Under the pieces are notes generated by a model. It worked only from the letters and a program-made list of their open reading frames with translations. It searched no databases and had not been told where the DNA came from. DNA of 64,000 bases from Mucilaginibacter auburnensis. Its GTDB lineage: Bacteria; Bacteroidota; Bacteroidia; Sphingobacteriales; Sphingobacteriaceae. The position numbers were made by a program, and so were the translations under genes. Location of the stretch: the NCBI RefSeq assembly GCF_002797815.1, contig NZ_PGFJ01000002.1, positions 868,001-932,000 of the forward strand. The letters are read 5' to 3'. This document shows positions 53,072 to 61,837 of the stretch, one piece after another (position 1 is the first letter of the stretch; each line of letters starts with the position of its first letter).

Positions 53072-54169
53072 ATGCGCGGTTACGGATTTTCAAAGTTTAT
53101 ACCCAACCAACTACCCAAAGGCGGATTTGACGAGTTACTGAAGCTTTTTCTTGAATTGCTCAATTATACATCGGGCGATGCCGGCGAAGCTTTAGCCTGG
53201 ATGAACGAGTTGGATAAACAATACGGCCTCACTAACGATGAGTACGGAATGGGCGACTTTATAGATGAGCTGAAACAAAAAGGTTACCTGGATGATGACC
53301 GCGAAGGCGGCGGCTTTAAAATTACCGCTAAGGCAGAACAAAGCATTCGCCAATCGGCTTTAGAAGAGATATTTGGCAAGCTTAAGAAATCAGGAAAAGG
53401 TAATCACCGTTCGCCACAATCTGGCCAGGGTGATGAAAAAAACGCCGAGCGCAGGGAGTTTGAGTTTGGCGATAGTTTGGACCAGATAGATATGACCCAA
53501 TCTATTCATAACGCACAGGTAAACCACGGCATTGGCGATTTCCGGATGACCGAACGCGACCTGGAAGTAGAGGAAAAAGATTATAAAACGCTTACCTCAA
53601 CCGTGCTGATGATAGACATATCGCACTCCATGATCCTATACGGCGAGGACAGAATTACGCCGGCTAAAAAGGTAGCCATGGCACTGGCCGAGCTCATCCG
53701 CACCAAATACCCTAAAGACACCCTGGATATTGTTGTATTTGGTAACGACGCATGGCCGGTTACTTTGCGAGACTTGCCTTATTTGCAGGTTGGCCCCTAC
53801 CATACCAACACCTACGCAGGCTTGGAATTGGCAACTGACCTGTTGCGCCGTCGCAAGACATCCAACAAACAAATTTTTATGATAACTGATGGTAAGCCCA
53901 CTTGCTTAAAAGAGGGTACCAAGTATTATAAAAATAGTATTGGACTTGACCGCAAGGTGGTAAACAAAACCCTCAATATGGCAGCGCAGTGCAAGCGCTT
54001 GAAAATACCTATCACCACATTTATGATAGCTAACGACCCTTACCTGCAACAATTTGTGCGTAAATTTACCGAAACAAACGGCGGTAAAGCGTTTTATAGC
54101 TCGCTGAATAATTTGGGTGAGTATATTTTTGAGGATTACGCCAGGAACAGAAGGAAGAATGTTAGGTAG
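53072..54169 (+). CDS. VWA-domain protein partnered with a MoxR/ChlI-like ATPase
   Basis: 365 aa, no signal peptide. Residues about 1-110 are helical, followed by a basic Ser/Gln linker, then a von Willebrand A domain with a complete MIDAS: Asp182-x-Ser184-x-Ser186 (MIDISHSM), Thr in YHTNTYAGLE and Asp in MITDGKPT. A VWA of this type next to an AAA+ ATPase is the chaperone-like pair of the MoxR/Mg-chelatase group; mycobacterial Rv0959/Rv0958 is a likely analogue, from memory. A word-repeat hairpin separates it from the ATPase gene. Confidence 0.85.
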   Translation: MRGYGFSKFIPNQLPKGGFDELLKLFLELLNYTSGDAGEALAWMNELDKQYGLTNDEYGMGDFIDELKQKGYLDDDREGGGFKITAKAEQSIRQSALEEIFGKLKKSGKGNHRSPQSGQGDEKNAERREFEFGDSLDQIDMTQSIHNAQVNHGIGDFRMTERDLEVEEKDYKTLTSTVLMIDISHSMILYGEDRITPAKKVAMALAELIRTKYPKDTLDIVVFGNDAWPVTLRDLPYLQVGPYHTNTYAGLELATDLLRRRKTSNKQIFMITDGKPTCLKEGTKYYKNSIGLDRKVVNKTLNMAAQCKRLKIPITTFMIANDPYLQQFVRKFTETNGGKAFYSSLNNLGEYIFEDYARNRRKNVR

Positions 54170-54278
54170 TCCGAAAGTGGGAAGACGAAAAGTCCGAAAG
54201 ACTAAAATCAAATGACGAATACTTTCTGACTAAAAAAAGCATCTTCCGGACTTACCGACTTCCCGGACTTCCGGACTG
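54168..54278. repeat. Opposed AGTCCGAAAG/CTTCCGGACT word arms
   Basis: Left arm 54168-54203 (words AGTCCGAAAG and GGGAAGAC) and right arm 54243-54278 (CTTCCGGACTTACCGACTTC...) are near reverse complements. The left arm begins on the VWA stop codon TAG; the right arm ends 14 bp before the ATPase start. Confidence 0.65.
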
Positions 54279-54292
54279 AATAAAAAAGACTT

Positions 54293-55804
54293 ATGAGTAA
54301 CATACAAGATATAAAAACATTAGGCCAGCTTAAGCAAACAGGTTACAAAAGTGAATCGGTTAAGGATGAGCTGCGCCGTAATTTGATAACGCAGCTTCAA
54401 AAAAAGGATGAAGATGGCTTTGAGGGTATTATTGGTTTTGAGGATACCGTAATTCCTGATCTGCAAACAGCCATTCTCTCTCGCCATAACATTTTATTAT
54501 TGGGATTACGCGGACAAGCTAAAACGCGTATTGCACGTTTACTGGTAAACTTGCTTGACGAGTACATCCCTTACATTGAAGGTTCCGAATTATTTGATTG
54601 TCCGTTGAACCCTATATCATGGTTCGGCCACAACATCGTTCAGGAAAAAGGCGATGATACCCCAATAGGCTGGCTGCACCGCAGCGAGCGGTATACCGAA
54701 AAACTGGCCACGCCGGATGTTACGGTTGCTGACCTAATTGGCGACGTTGACCCAATTAAGGCGGCTACTTTAAAACTGACTTACTCAGACGAGCGGGTGA
54801 TACACTTCGGTTTAATACCACGTGCGCACCGTGGCATATTTGTAATTAACGAGTTGCCCGATCTTCAGGCACGTATACAGGTATCGCTTTTCAATATTTT
54901 GCAGGAACGCGATATACAGATACGCGGCTTCAAGCTTCGGTTGCCTTTGGATATTCAGTTTGTGTTTACCGCTAATCCCGAAGACTACACCAACCGTGGT
55001 TCTATTGTAACACCGTTGAAAGACCGTATTGAGAGCCAGATATTAACCCACTACCCGCGTTCGGTTGAAATTTCACGTAAGATAACGCAACAAGAGGCAT
55101 CGCTAACACCTGAACAGCGTACGGCCGTTGAAGCCGATGGCCTGGTAAAAGACCTGGTAGAGCAGATAGCTTTTGAAGCAAGAAATTCAGAGTACATAGA
55201 CAAAAAATCGGGTGTGTCCGCGCGTTTAACCATTGCTGCTTACGAGAACCTGATCAGTAATGCAGAGCGCAGGATGATCATTAATCACGAGAGCAATACA
55301 TTTGTTCGCATATCAGATTTTTTGGGTGTTATCCCCGCCATCACAGGTAAAATAGAGCTGGTTTATGAAGGTGAGTTGGAAGGTCCGGCTAAAGTGGCCA
55401 ACATCCTTATTGGTAAAGCCATTAAAACGCTGCTGCTAAAATACTTCCCTGATCCCGAAAAGACCAAGAAAAGCAAAGCGCCAAACCCTTATGCGCAGAT
55501 CATTAACTGGTTTGCTGATGGTAACACGCTTTCGGTATTAGATGACCTTTCGGCCGTTGAATACAAAGACGCTTTGAACAGTGTACCGGGTTTGAAAGAT
55601 TTGATCAAAAAAATCCATCCGCAATTAACAGAGAATCAGCAGCTGATATTAATGGAATTCGTGCTGCATGGTTTGGCTGAGTTCTCGCAATTGAGTAAAG
55701 GATTTTTAGATAATGGTTTTGCCTTTTCAGACATGTTTAACAGCTTGTTCAACATGCAACCTGATGACGAAGATGATCTGGATTTGGACGACGACCGCTA
55801 TTAA
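54293..55804 (+). CDS. MoxR/ChlI-like AAA+ ATPase with divergent Walker motifs
   Basis: 503 aa. Walker A is GLRGQAKT (71-78), lacking the usual third Gly of GxxGxGK(T/S). Walker B reads GIFVINELPDL (181-191), where Asn186 replaces the Asp but Glu187 is kept. Sensor 1 is FVFTANPEDYTNRG with Asn228. The C-terminus is helical with an acidic tail (DDEDDLDLDDD). Pairing with the upstream VWA gene suggests a chaperone or chelatase role. It retains the catalytic Glu, so ATPase activity is possible. Confidence 0.9.
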   Translation: MSNIQDIKTLGQLKQTGYKSESVKDELRRNLITQLQKKDEDGFEGIIGFEDTVIPDLQTAILSRHNILLLGLRGQAKTRIARLLVNLLDEYIPYIEGSELFDCPLNPISWFGHNIVQEKGDDTPIGWLHRSERYTEKLATPDVTVADLIGDVDPIKAATLKLTYSDERVIHFGLIPRAHRGIFVINELPDLQARIQVSLFNILQERDIQIRGFKLRLPLDIQFVFTANPEDYTNRGSIVTPLKDRIESQILTHYPRSVEISRKITQQEASLTPEQRTAVEADGLVKDLVEQIAFEARNSEYIDKKSGVSARLTIAAYENLISNAERRMIINHESNTFVRISDFLGVIPAITGKIELVYEGELEGPAKVANILIGKAIKTLLLKYFPDPEKTKKSKAPNPYAQIINWFADGNTLSVLDDLSAVEYKDALNSVPGLKDLIKKIHPQLTENQQLILMEFVLHGLAEFSQLSKGFLDNGFAFSDMFNSLFNMQPDDEDDLDLDDDRY

Positions 55805-55810
55805 CCACTA

Positions 55811-57088
55811 ATGTTCTCTCAAATCCCCATTATTCTGCTTTTAGGCGCTGCTTTATTTGCGCTTGATGCCTACCTGTATGGCGGTGTAGTTGGCGCGTTT
55901 AAAAGCAGGGCCTTTGTGCGCAAAAAAGGCTTTAAACAAGGCTATTTTATATTCTCAGCTATCCTGATAGTTGGAACTATTTGCAGCATTTATTTTAAAC
56001 TGCCAACCGGCTTCAGGGCAGGTTTCCTGATGGTTTTCTTCATACTGATGATTGTGAAGATTACATTTTTACCCTTTGTAATAGCTGATGACATACGTCT
56101 CTTGTTCGCAAAACGTAAACAAAAACCAACAGCGCCGGTAACAGGTTCAAAAGAGCCATCACAAGGTGCCATTCCTCGCTCTGAATTTTTGATGAAAGCG
56201 GGCTTGATCACGGGTGTTGTTCCGCTGGTAGGTATTGGAGCAGGCATTTACTCGGGTGCTTATGATTATAGAATGCGTCGTCAGGTTTTGTATTTGCCGA
56301 ATCTGCCAAAATCGTTTGACGGCATGACCATCGGTCAGATATCTGATGTGCACTCCGGCAGTTTCTACAACAAAAAAGCGGTTTTAGGCGGTGTTGAAAT
56401 GCTGTTGGGTCAAAAACCCGATGTGATATTTTTTACCGGTGATCTGGTTAATAAGCGCAGCGATGAAATGTATGGTTATCAGGATATCTTCAGCAAAGTA
56501 AAAGCGCCCCTGGGTGTATTTTCAACTTTGGGGAATCATGATTATGGAGATTACTATTACGATTGGCCATCAGAAGCAGCAAAAAAGAAAAACCTCGACG
56601 ATTTGAAAACCACCCACAAAAACATGGGCTGGGATTTGCTGCTCAACGAGAACCGCAGGTTAAAAGTGAACGGCGAAGAAATAGGCATTTTAGGTTGCGA
56701 GAACTGGGGCGAACTTACCCGCTTCCCTAAATACGGCAAAATGGAACCTACTGTAAAAGGTACAGAGGATCTGCCGGTAAAACTCCTACTCTCCCATGAT
56801 CCATCGCATTGGCGCGCGCAGGTATTGGAGAAATATCCGCAGATAGATGTAATGTTTTCGGGCCATACACACGGTATGCAGTTTGGCGTACGTACGGAAA
56901 ATTTCCAATGGAGTCCGGTAGAATATGTTTATAAAGAATGGGCAGGCCTGTACAGGGAAGGTAATCAGCAATTGTATGTGAATGTTGGTTACGGCTTTTT
57001 GGGCTTTCCGGGCAGAGTTGGAATATTGCCCGAGATTACGATATTTGAATTACGGGCCGCTGCCAACCCATCTTTGATCAAAACCTGA
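55811..57088 (+). CDS. Membrane-bound metallophosphoesterase (YkuE-like)
   Basis: 425 aa. About four membrane helices (about 5-25, 45-62, 70-95, 128-150) precede the calcineurin-like domain at residue 172. Metal ligands are all visible: IGQISDVHSGSF (Asp179, His181), FFTGDLVNKR, LGNHDYGDYYYD, LLSHDPSH and FSGHTHGMQ. It cleaves phosphate esters at the cytoplasmic or periplasmic face; YkuE-type proteins act on UDP-sugar or lipid phosphates in some species, so the substrate is open. It begins 6 bp after the ATPase gene. Confidence 0.92.
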   Translation: MFSQIPIILLLGAALFALDAYLYGGVVGAFKSRAFVRKKGFKQGYFIFSAILIVGTICSIYFKLPTGFRAGFLMVFFILMIVKITFLPFVIADDIRLLFAKRKQKPTAPVTGSKEPSQGAIPRSEFLMKAGLITGVVPLVGIGAGIYSGAYDYRMRRQVLYLPNLPKSFDGMTIGQISDVHSGSFYNKKAVLGGVEMLLGQKPDVIFFTGDLVNKRSDEMYGYQDIFSKVKAPLGVFSTLGNHDYGDYYYDWPSEAAKKKNLDDLKTTHKNMGWDLLLNENRRLKVNGEEIGILGCENWGELTRFPKYGKMEPTVKGTEDLPVKLLLSHDPSHWRAQVLEKYPQIDVMFSGHTHGMQFGVRTENFQWSPVEYVYKEWAGLYREGNQQLYVNVGYGFLGFPGRVGILPEITIFELRAAANPSLIKT

Positions 57089-57110
57089 CGGCGGCAGCAA
57101 CCGGCGGCCA

Positions 57111-57989
57111 ATGAAAAAGCTCGTTAAACCTATTCTTGATTTCCTGCTGTTCAGCAATGTTTTTATGGCATTGTGCGCGGTAGCGCAGGGACTGGTAACT
57201 TTCCACTTAATAAATGCTGAGCCCAACCAAACGGTATTAGGTTTACTTTTTGCGGCAACATTAGGGTTATACAATTTTTGTATACTCATAAGCAAGCCCA
57301 AAAACCCATTAAATTCTCCTTATTTACGTGTGAGGTGGTTCTACAGTCACTACCGTTTAATGGTGAGTATTACTATTGTATGTTTGCTTTGTTTGGTGCC
57401 TTTGTTCTTTTTGCTATCTATGCAATCGCGCCTGTTACTGGTATTTTTGGGCATCCTCTCTTTTGCTTACGGATTGCCCTTATTCTCAGTTGGCGAGCAT
57501 AAATTCGGACTGCGCAATATTCCTGGTTTAAAGCCCTTTTTAATAACACTGGTATGGACGCTAAGTATTGTGCTGCTGCCTGTTTTGGAAGCGCAGGAAG
57601 TTCGCCAAACCGACATCTCCATGCGCGATACCATTATACTGTTAGCCAAACGCTTTTTATTTATAGCGGCCCTAACCATTCCGTTTGATATACGCGACTT
57701 GTTTGAAGACCGCAAAACCAACCTGCGTACCATCCCCGTGGTTTGGGGAGAAAAAAAAGCCTACCTGTTTTGCCAGGTGCTTTTAGGCGGATATATTGTT
57801 TTGCTATTTTTGTTCAGAAACAATGGTGCCAATATTGACTTTTTCGCGCTTACGCTTACAGCAATTTTAACCGGCTGGCTCATATTCAAATCGGGCTGGC
57901 AAAAAAACGAATACTACTACTTCTTTTATCTGGATGGCGTACTGATACTGCAGTACGTTATTTTAACGGCCCTTAACCTTATTAAATAA
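57111..57989 (+). CDS. UbiA-like membrane prenyltransferase-fold protein
   Basis: 292 aa, nine or so hydrophobic segments. The second Asp motif of UbiA enzymes is recognisable (FDIRDLFEDRKTNLRTIPV). The first (NDxxDxxxD), expected after helix 2, is not present: LYNFCILISKPKNP stands in its place. Either it is a divergent member of the Bacteroidota UbiA-like group or it has lost the reaction. It ends directly against the methyltransferase start (TAA then TTG). Confidence 0.7.
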   Translation: MKKLVKPILDFLLFSNVFMALCAVAQGLVTFHLINAEPNQTVLGLLFAATLGLYNFCILISKPKNPLNSPYLRVRWFYSHYRLMVSITIVCLLCLVPLFFLLSMQSRLLLVFLGILSFAYGLPLFSVGEHKFGLRNIPGLKPFLITLVWTLSIVLLPVLEAQEVRQTDISMRDTIILLAKRFLFIAALTIPFDIRDLFEDRKTNLRTIPVVWGEKKAYLFCQVLLGGYIVLLFLFRNNGANIDFFALTLTAILTGWLIFKSGWQKNEYYYFFYLDGVLILQYVILTALNLIK

Positions 57990-58613
57990 TTGGCCAATAA
58001 CTACGATAACGCCGCCCCGTTTTACGATCAGCTATCGCGGCTGGTGTTTGGCAAGGCACTGGTAAACGCTCAATTGTATTTGCTGCAATTTATACCGCCA
58101 TCATCAACCATACTAATAGTTGGCGGTGGTACGGGTTGGATATTAGAGGAACTCACTAAACGGCATTCACACAGCCTTAACATAACTTATGTGGAGATAT
58201 CGGCTAAAATGATGGCCCTATCCGGCAAAAAAAATACCGGCGGTAATTCCGTGACTTTCGTCAATTCGGCTATTGAAGACGTGGCACTAACATCAACATT
58301 TGATGTAATTATTACGCCTTTCCTTTTTGATAATTTTAAGCAGGAAAAGGCTGATAAAATATTCGCACGCTTAAATAACGTCTTGAAAAATGGCGGCATA
58401 TGGCTGAATGCAGATTTTGAACTAAGCGGAAAGTGGTGGCAACCTATCCTATTAAAAACCATGCATTTGTTTTTTAAACTACTGTGCGGTGTGGAAGCTT
58501 CTCAATTACCCAATGTTAAAAAACTGTTTGATCAAAAAGGTTATCAGATGTTTAAAAACCAGCCTTTTTTCGGCAAATTCATTTGCTCATCGGCATACAG
58601 AAAACACTTGTAG
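57990..58613 (+). CDS. Class I SAM-dependent methyltransferase
   Basis: 207 aa with a TTG start at 57990 right after the preceding TAA (0-bp gap), so it is translationally coupled. LIVGGGTGWILEEL is motif I, VEISAKMMALSG motif II, and DVIITPFLFDNF motif IV. The N-terminus (NNYDNAAPFYDQLSRLVFG) is typical of quinone or lipid methyltransferases, and the substrate may be the product of the UbiA-like neighbour. Confidence 0.85.
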   Translation: MANNYDNAAPFYDQLSRLVFGKALVNAQLYLLQFIPPSSTILIVGGGTGWILEELTKRHSHSLNITYVEISAKMMALSGKKNTGGNSVTFVNSAIEDVALTSTFDVIITPFLFDNFKQEKADKIFARLNNVLKNGGIWLNADFELSGKWWQPILLKTMHLFFKLLCGVEASQLPNVKKLFDQKGYQMFKNQPFFGKFICSSAYRKHL

Positions 58614-58676
58614 CAACGCAACATTTTACATAGCTACGTTATAATTTCACGGTTTAATTTCTACCTTCGGCACAGT

Positions 58677-59303
58677 ATGGAGAAAGAATATTACCTGTTG
58701 GATGGCAAAGAAAGAACCGGGCCTTTTACCTACCGCGAATTGGTTGAGCAAGGATTAGATACTGACACCCAACTGGCCGTTGGCTTAACAGGCGATTGGC
58801 AGTACGCTTCGGAGCTACCGGAGTTTATTGAGTACTTCCAATCTGTTGGCATACACTTCCCTACCGGCGATAATCTGGCTGGTTTTGGGTTAAGAGCCGG
58901 CGCGTTTATTATTGATATGATACTATTGATAATACCTTTAGAGTTTTTCTTTATAAAAGCCGGTTATATTGTTATTCCCAGCAGTATTGAGAATATTACA
59001 ATGCCCTCTTTACAAAACTCATTGATTATGCAAAGTATCTTCTCCGTTGTATTTTTACTTTACAATACACTTTTTGAAGTAAGCAGCTGGAAAGGCACTA
59101 TTGGTAAAAAAATATGCAACCTGATAGTGGTTGATATTGATGGCAACAAACTAAGTTTCTTACGTTCTTTAGGCCGAAATTTGGGCGCGCTTATAGCCTC
59201 AAATCTATTCTATGGCGTATCATTTTTAAGTATGTTATTTAGCGAACACCGCCAGTGTTGGTATGATTATCTGTCTAAAACTTATACCGTAAAAACTAAA
59301 TAA
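58677..59303 (+). CDS. GYF-like and RDD-domain membrane protein
   Basis: 208 aa. Residues 1-55 are a GYF_2/DUF4339 domain (YYLLDGKERTGPFTYRELVE). Then an RDD domain begins: LAGFGLRAGAFIIDMILLII, with a second pair of helices (IMQSIFSVVFLLYNTLFEVS, GTIGKKICNLIVVDIDG). RDD proteins are small membrane proteins of unclear role. It ends at a strong terminator followed by an ACTCACCCC element. Confidence 0.9.
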   Translation: MEKEYYLLDGKERTGPFTYRELVEQGLDTDTQLAVGLTGDWQYASELPEFIEYFQSVGIHFPTGDNLAGFGLRAGAFIIDMILLIIPLEFFFIKAGYIVIPSSIENITMPSLQNSLIMQSIFSVVFLLYNTLFEVSSWKGTIGKKICNLIVVDIDGNKLSFLRSLGRNLGALIASNLFYGVSFLSMLFSEHRQCWYDYLSKTYTVKTK

Positions 59304-59338
59304 AAAAAGGGATGGGTAATTAACCCATCCCTTTTTTT
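59302..59338. terminator. Bidirectional terminator after the RDD gene
   Basis: A7 GGGATGGGT (59302-59317) pairs with ACCCATCCC T7 (59323-59338), a perfect 16-bp stem with loop AATTA. A REP-like element follows 1 bp later. Confidence 0.93.
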
Positions 59339-59339
59339 T

Positions 59340-59424
59340 ACTCACCCCAAAAGCACTCCTTGCGTTACCCTCTTTTCTGCTTGCAGAAGAGAGGGTCGAC
59401 CAGCGCAGCGTCGTCGGGGTGAGT
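59340..59424. repeat. Third ACTCACCCC element (85 bp) with 9-bp terminal inverted repeats
   Basis: ACTCACCCC (59340-59348) and GGGGTGAGT (59416-59424) are perfect terminal inverted repeats. The interior has ACCCTCT ... AGAGGGT around a TTCTGC/GCAGAA stem. It is the same family as the pair at 52.8 kb but diverged. It sits in the convergent gap between an RDD and a LiaF-like gene. Confidence 0.75.
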
Positions 59425-59454
59425 CATGAACGCCATTGCTTTAAAAGCTAATTA

Positions 59455-60423
59455 TTAGTATTTCTTTACGCTGAAAGAAGACATGCCACCTTTTATTTTT
59501 ATGTAAATTTTGTTGGTTGCTTTATTAAAACCCGGGGTTTCGTAAGCATTATCACCAACTTTATTGAAACCTTCAAAGTTGTTTGATGAGAAAGCTGTCC
59601 CCTTGGTTATGCGGCAGGCAGCATTTTTAGGTATGGTAATATCCACATCAGACGCACCGGTTGAAATATCAACAGTAGTAGAAGTTAACGGCTGACCAAA
59701 TTTGATCTTGAAAGCGCCGGCACCACCAGCCAGATCAAGGTTGCGCACTTTAAAGCGCGACAAATCAAAATCCAGATCAGTTGCTCCTGTTGCTACGTTG
59801 ATATCCCACACAGGGTTTACGTTTAGTTTAAAGTCGGCTGTGTTTGATTTTTTGTTATCATCATCCCAGTTAAAGCTTTGTTTGCCATCTTTCATTTTGA
59901 AATCAAGCACATAAACTGAATCCCTTTTGTCGGTGTTCAACATGTAGTTACCAAAGTATTCCTGTGTATTGGCGGTAAAAAGTCTATTAGTTGAATCGCT
60001 TAATTTATAGGTGGTAGCTCCACCGCTAATATTAAGCTCTGCTACTTTAACGCTATCGGTATAATCTGCATTGAACTCTTGTGAACCTTCAACTTTGGTA
60101 ATGGTGGTTTCATTATCATCATCGTCGTCATCATCATCCGTATCAATGTGGTATGAATAATTTTTCCAATATCCCCTACCGTCGCCAAAATTGCCAAAGA
60201 ACAGCAGGCCAAAACCTATTACTAAAACACCAACTTTTAATATAGTTGACCAGGTTGACCTGTTATTGGCAAATATCAGGTTGATACCTATCATTACTAT
60301 GATGATGGGCCACAAGTGAAACAAGTTACTAAAGTGAAAGTGCAGGTAACCATAGCTTCGCAGCAGGAAAGCTATACCTAACATTATTAACACAACTCCG
60401 GGTACTATTCTGTTATTTTTCAT
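59455..60423 (-). CDS. LiaF-like cell-envelope stress protein
   Basis: 322 aa. The N-terminal region is a LiaI/LiaF-like membrane part with three or four helices (IVPGVVLIMLGIAFLLRSYG, FHLWPIIIVMIGINLIFA, ILKVGVLVIGFGLLFFG). An Asp-rich stretch (IDTDDDDDDDDNETT, about 90-105) joins a C-terminal beta-rich domain made of repeated strands (INVATGATDLDFDLSRFKV, VDISTGASDVDITIPKN). In other bacteria LiaF regulates a cell-wall stress kinase. Next to the PspC gene, which it follows by 24 bp. Confidence 0.88.
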   Translation of the reverse strand: MKNNRIVPGVVLIMLGIAFLLRSYGYLHFHFSNLFHLWPIIIVMIGINLIFANNRSTWSTILKVGVLVIGFGLLFFGNFGDGRGYWKNYSYHIDTDDDDDDDDNETTITKVEGSQEFNADYTDSVKVAELNISGGATTYKLSDSTNRLFTANTQEYFGNYMLNTDKRDSVYVLDFKMKDGKQSFNWDDDNKKSNTADFKLNVNPVWDINVATGATDLDFDLSRFKVRNLDLAGGAGAFKIKFGQPLTSTTVDISTGASDVDITIPKNAACRITKGTAFSSNNFEGFNKVGDNAYETPGFNKATNKIYIKIKGGMSSFSVKKY

Positions 60424-60447
60424 GATCGTATATATTTAAAGTTGTGA

Positions 60448-61026
60448 TTAATATTCAGTTTTATCAGTTGTTGTGTTGTTGTCGGCATCGTTCTCAGTGA
60501 ACTTTACTTCTTCTTTTTTATCTGTTGGGTTCCACGGCGCATCCGTAAAATTAGGTTTTTCATCCTTGCCTGAGAACATTATACCCGCACCTACAATGAT
60601 GAGTATAACCGGCCATAACTTACCAAAGTCCCAAAACGGTATCAGGTCAAGTTGATCCAACAAAAAGAATGACCCCATCAGCACTAATATAATACCACCA
60701 ATTAAACCGGCATTTGAGCTCTTTTTAGGAGGCACCGGTGAGAATGGCACATTTGGAGGCACACCACCCGCAGCAAACGGATTAAATGGAGCGTTTTGCG
60801 GCGGAACAGTATAATCTACGTTAGGGTTATTATACAGGTGGAGCGGTTTTTTTGGCAATGCTGCCCAAAGTATAAGGTAGATTAGGCCGCCCCCGCCTTT
60901 AAATATAAGGGCCAGTAAAAACAGCACCCTAATGATGGTAACATCAACGTTTAAGTACTCAGCTAAACCGGCGCATACACCTGCCACTTTTTTGTTCAGC
61001 TCGTCTCTATATAATTTCTTTTCCAT
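60448..61026 (-). CDS. PspC-domain membrane protein
   Basis: 192 aa. The PspC domain is at the N-terminus (KLYRDELNKKVAGVCAGLAE to LIYLILWAALP). A Pro/Asn linker (about 70-100) leads to two more membrane helices (AGLIGGIILVLMGSFFLLDQ, LWPVILIIVGAGIMF) and a charged tail. PspC proteins respond to envelope stress. It is upstream of the LiaF-like gene, forming a two-gene unit. Confidence 0.9.
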   Translation of the reverse strand: MEKKLYRDELNKKVAGVCAGLAEYLNVDVTIIRVLFLLALIFKGGGGLIYLILWAALPKKPLHLYNNPNVDYTVPPQNAPFNPFAAGGVPPNVPFSPVPPKKSSNAGLIGGIILVLMGSFFLLDQLDLIPFWDFGKLWPVILIIVGAGIMFSGKDEKPNFTDAPWNPTDKKEEVKFTENDADNNTTTDKTEY

Positions 61027-61056
61027 GATCTTAAGTTTTTTAGTTCGTTGTTTAGT

Positions 61057-61761
61057 TTACACCTGTCCGTACACAGGCTTTATTATAATCTGATCAACGT
61101 TGGCACCGGCGCTCATTTTGTAAATGTTTATTATGGCCGAAGCTACGTCTTCGGGCAACACCATTTTGTTTTTATCAACGGCTATGCCCTTCCATGAGTC
61201 TGTTAATGTTGAGCCGGGTATTACTGCAGTTACTTTAACGCCGTACTGTTCCATTTCCAACCTCATTACATTATTAAGACTTAGCAAAGCAGCCTTTGTT
61301 ACGCTGTAAATGCCCGCTTCGGGTACTGGATCAAGCGCCGCGATGGAGCAAATATTGAAGATGTGACCTTCACCGACAGAAACCATACTTTTACCGAAAA
61401 AACGGTATAGTTCGTAGGCAGGCATCAAATTGGTGTTTACAACTTTTAGGAATAAAGTTTTTTCATCATCCAGTATGCTGGAGGGTGGATACATGCCCAA
61501 ATTGTTAACAATGATGTTAATTGAGCCTAATTCGCGCTGTGCTGTTTCGGCAAAACTGATGAGCTGATCGCGGTCGCTGCCATCGGCAACAACGGTCACT
61601 ATCTTTATCTGGGGATTAATAATTTGAAGTTCGGTTTTAAACGCGGCAAGGTCTTCGGCGCCACGGGCACAAACTGCTATGTTAACATTCTCTTTCGCGA
61701 AAGCTATGGCTATGGCGCGCCCCATTCCTTTGGTAGCACCGGTTATAATGGCGTTTTTCAT
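61057..61761 (-). CDS. SDR-family oxidoreductase (3-ketoacyl-ACP reductase-like)
   Basis: 234 aa. The cofactor motif GATKGMGRAIA (8-18), the NNLGM motif (86-90) and the catalytic triad Ser139 (ICSIAAL), Tyr152 and Lys156 (YSVTK) mark a classical SDR. It uses NAD(P)H on an unknown carbonyl substrate. It lies 30 bp upstream of the PspC gene, same strand, but whether they share a transcript is unclear. Confidence 0.92.
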   Translation of the reverse strand: MKNAIITGATKGMGRAIAIAFAKENVNIAVCARGAEDLAAFKTELQIINPQIKIVTVVADGSDRDQLISFAETAQRELGSINIIVNNLGMYPPSSILDDEKTLFLKVVNTNLMPAYELYRFFGKSMVSVGEGHIFNICSIAALDPVPEAGIYSVTKAALLSLNNVMRLEMEQYGVKVTAVIPGSTLTDSWKGIAVDKNKMVLPEDVASAIINIYKMSAGANVDQIIIKPVYGQV

Positions 61762-61837
61762 GTTAATAAATGTAAATGATATAGGCGGAATTGCCAGCCT
61801 TAATTTTTAAAAGTATATTTAAGCTTTAATTTTCACA

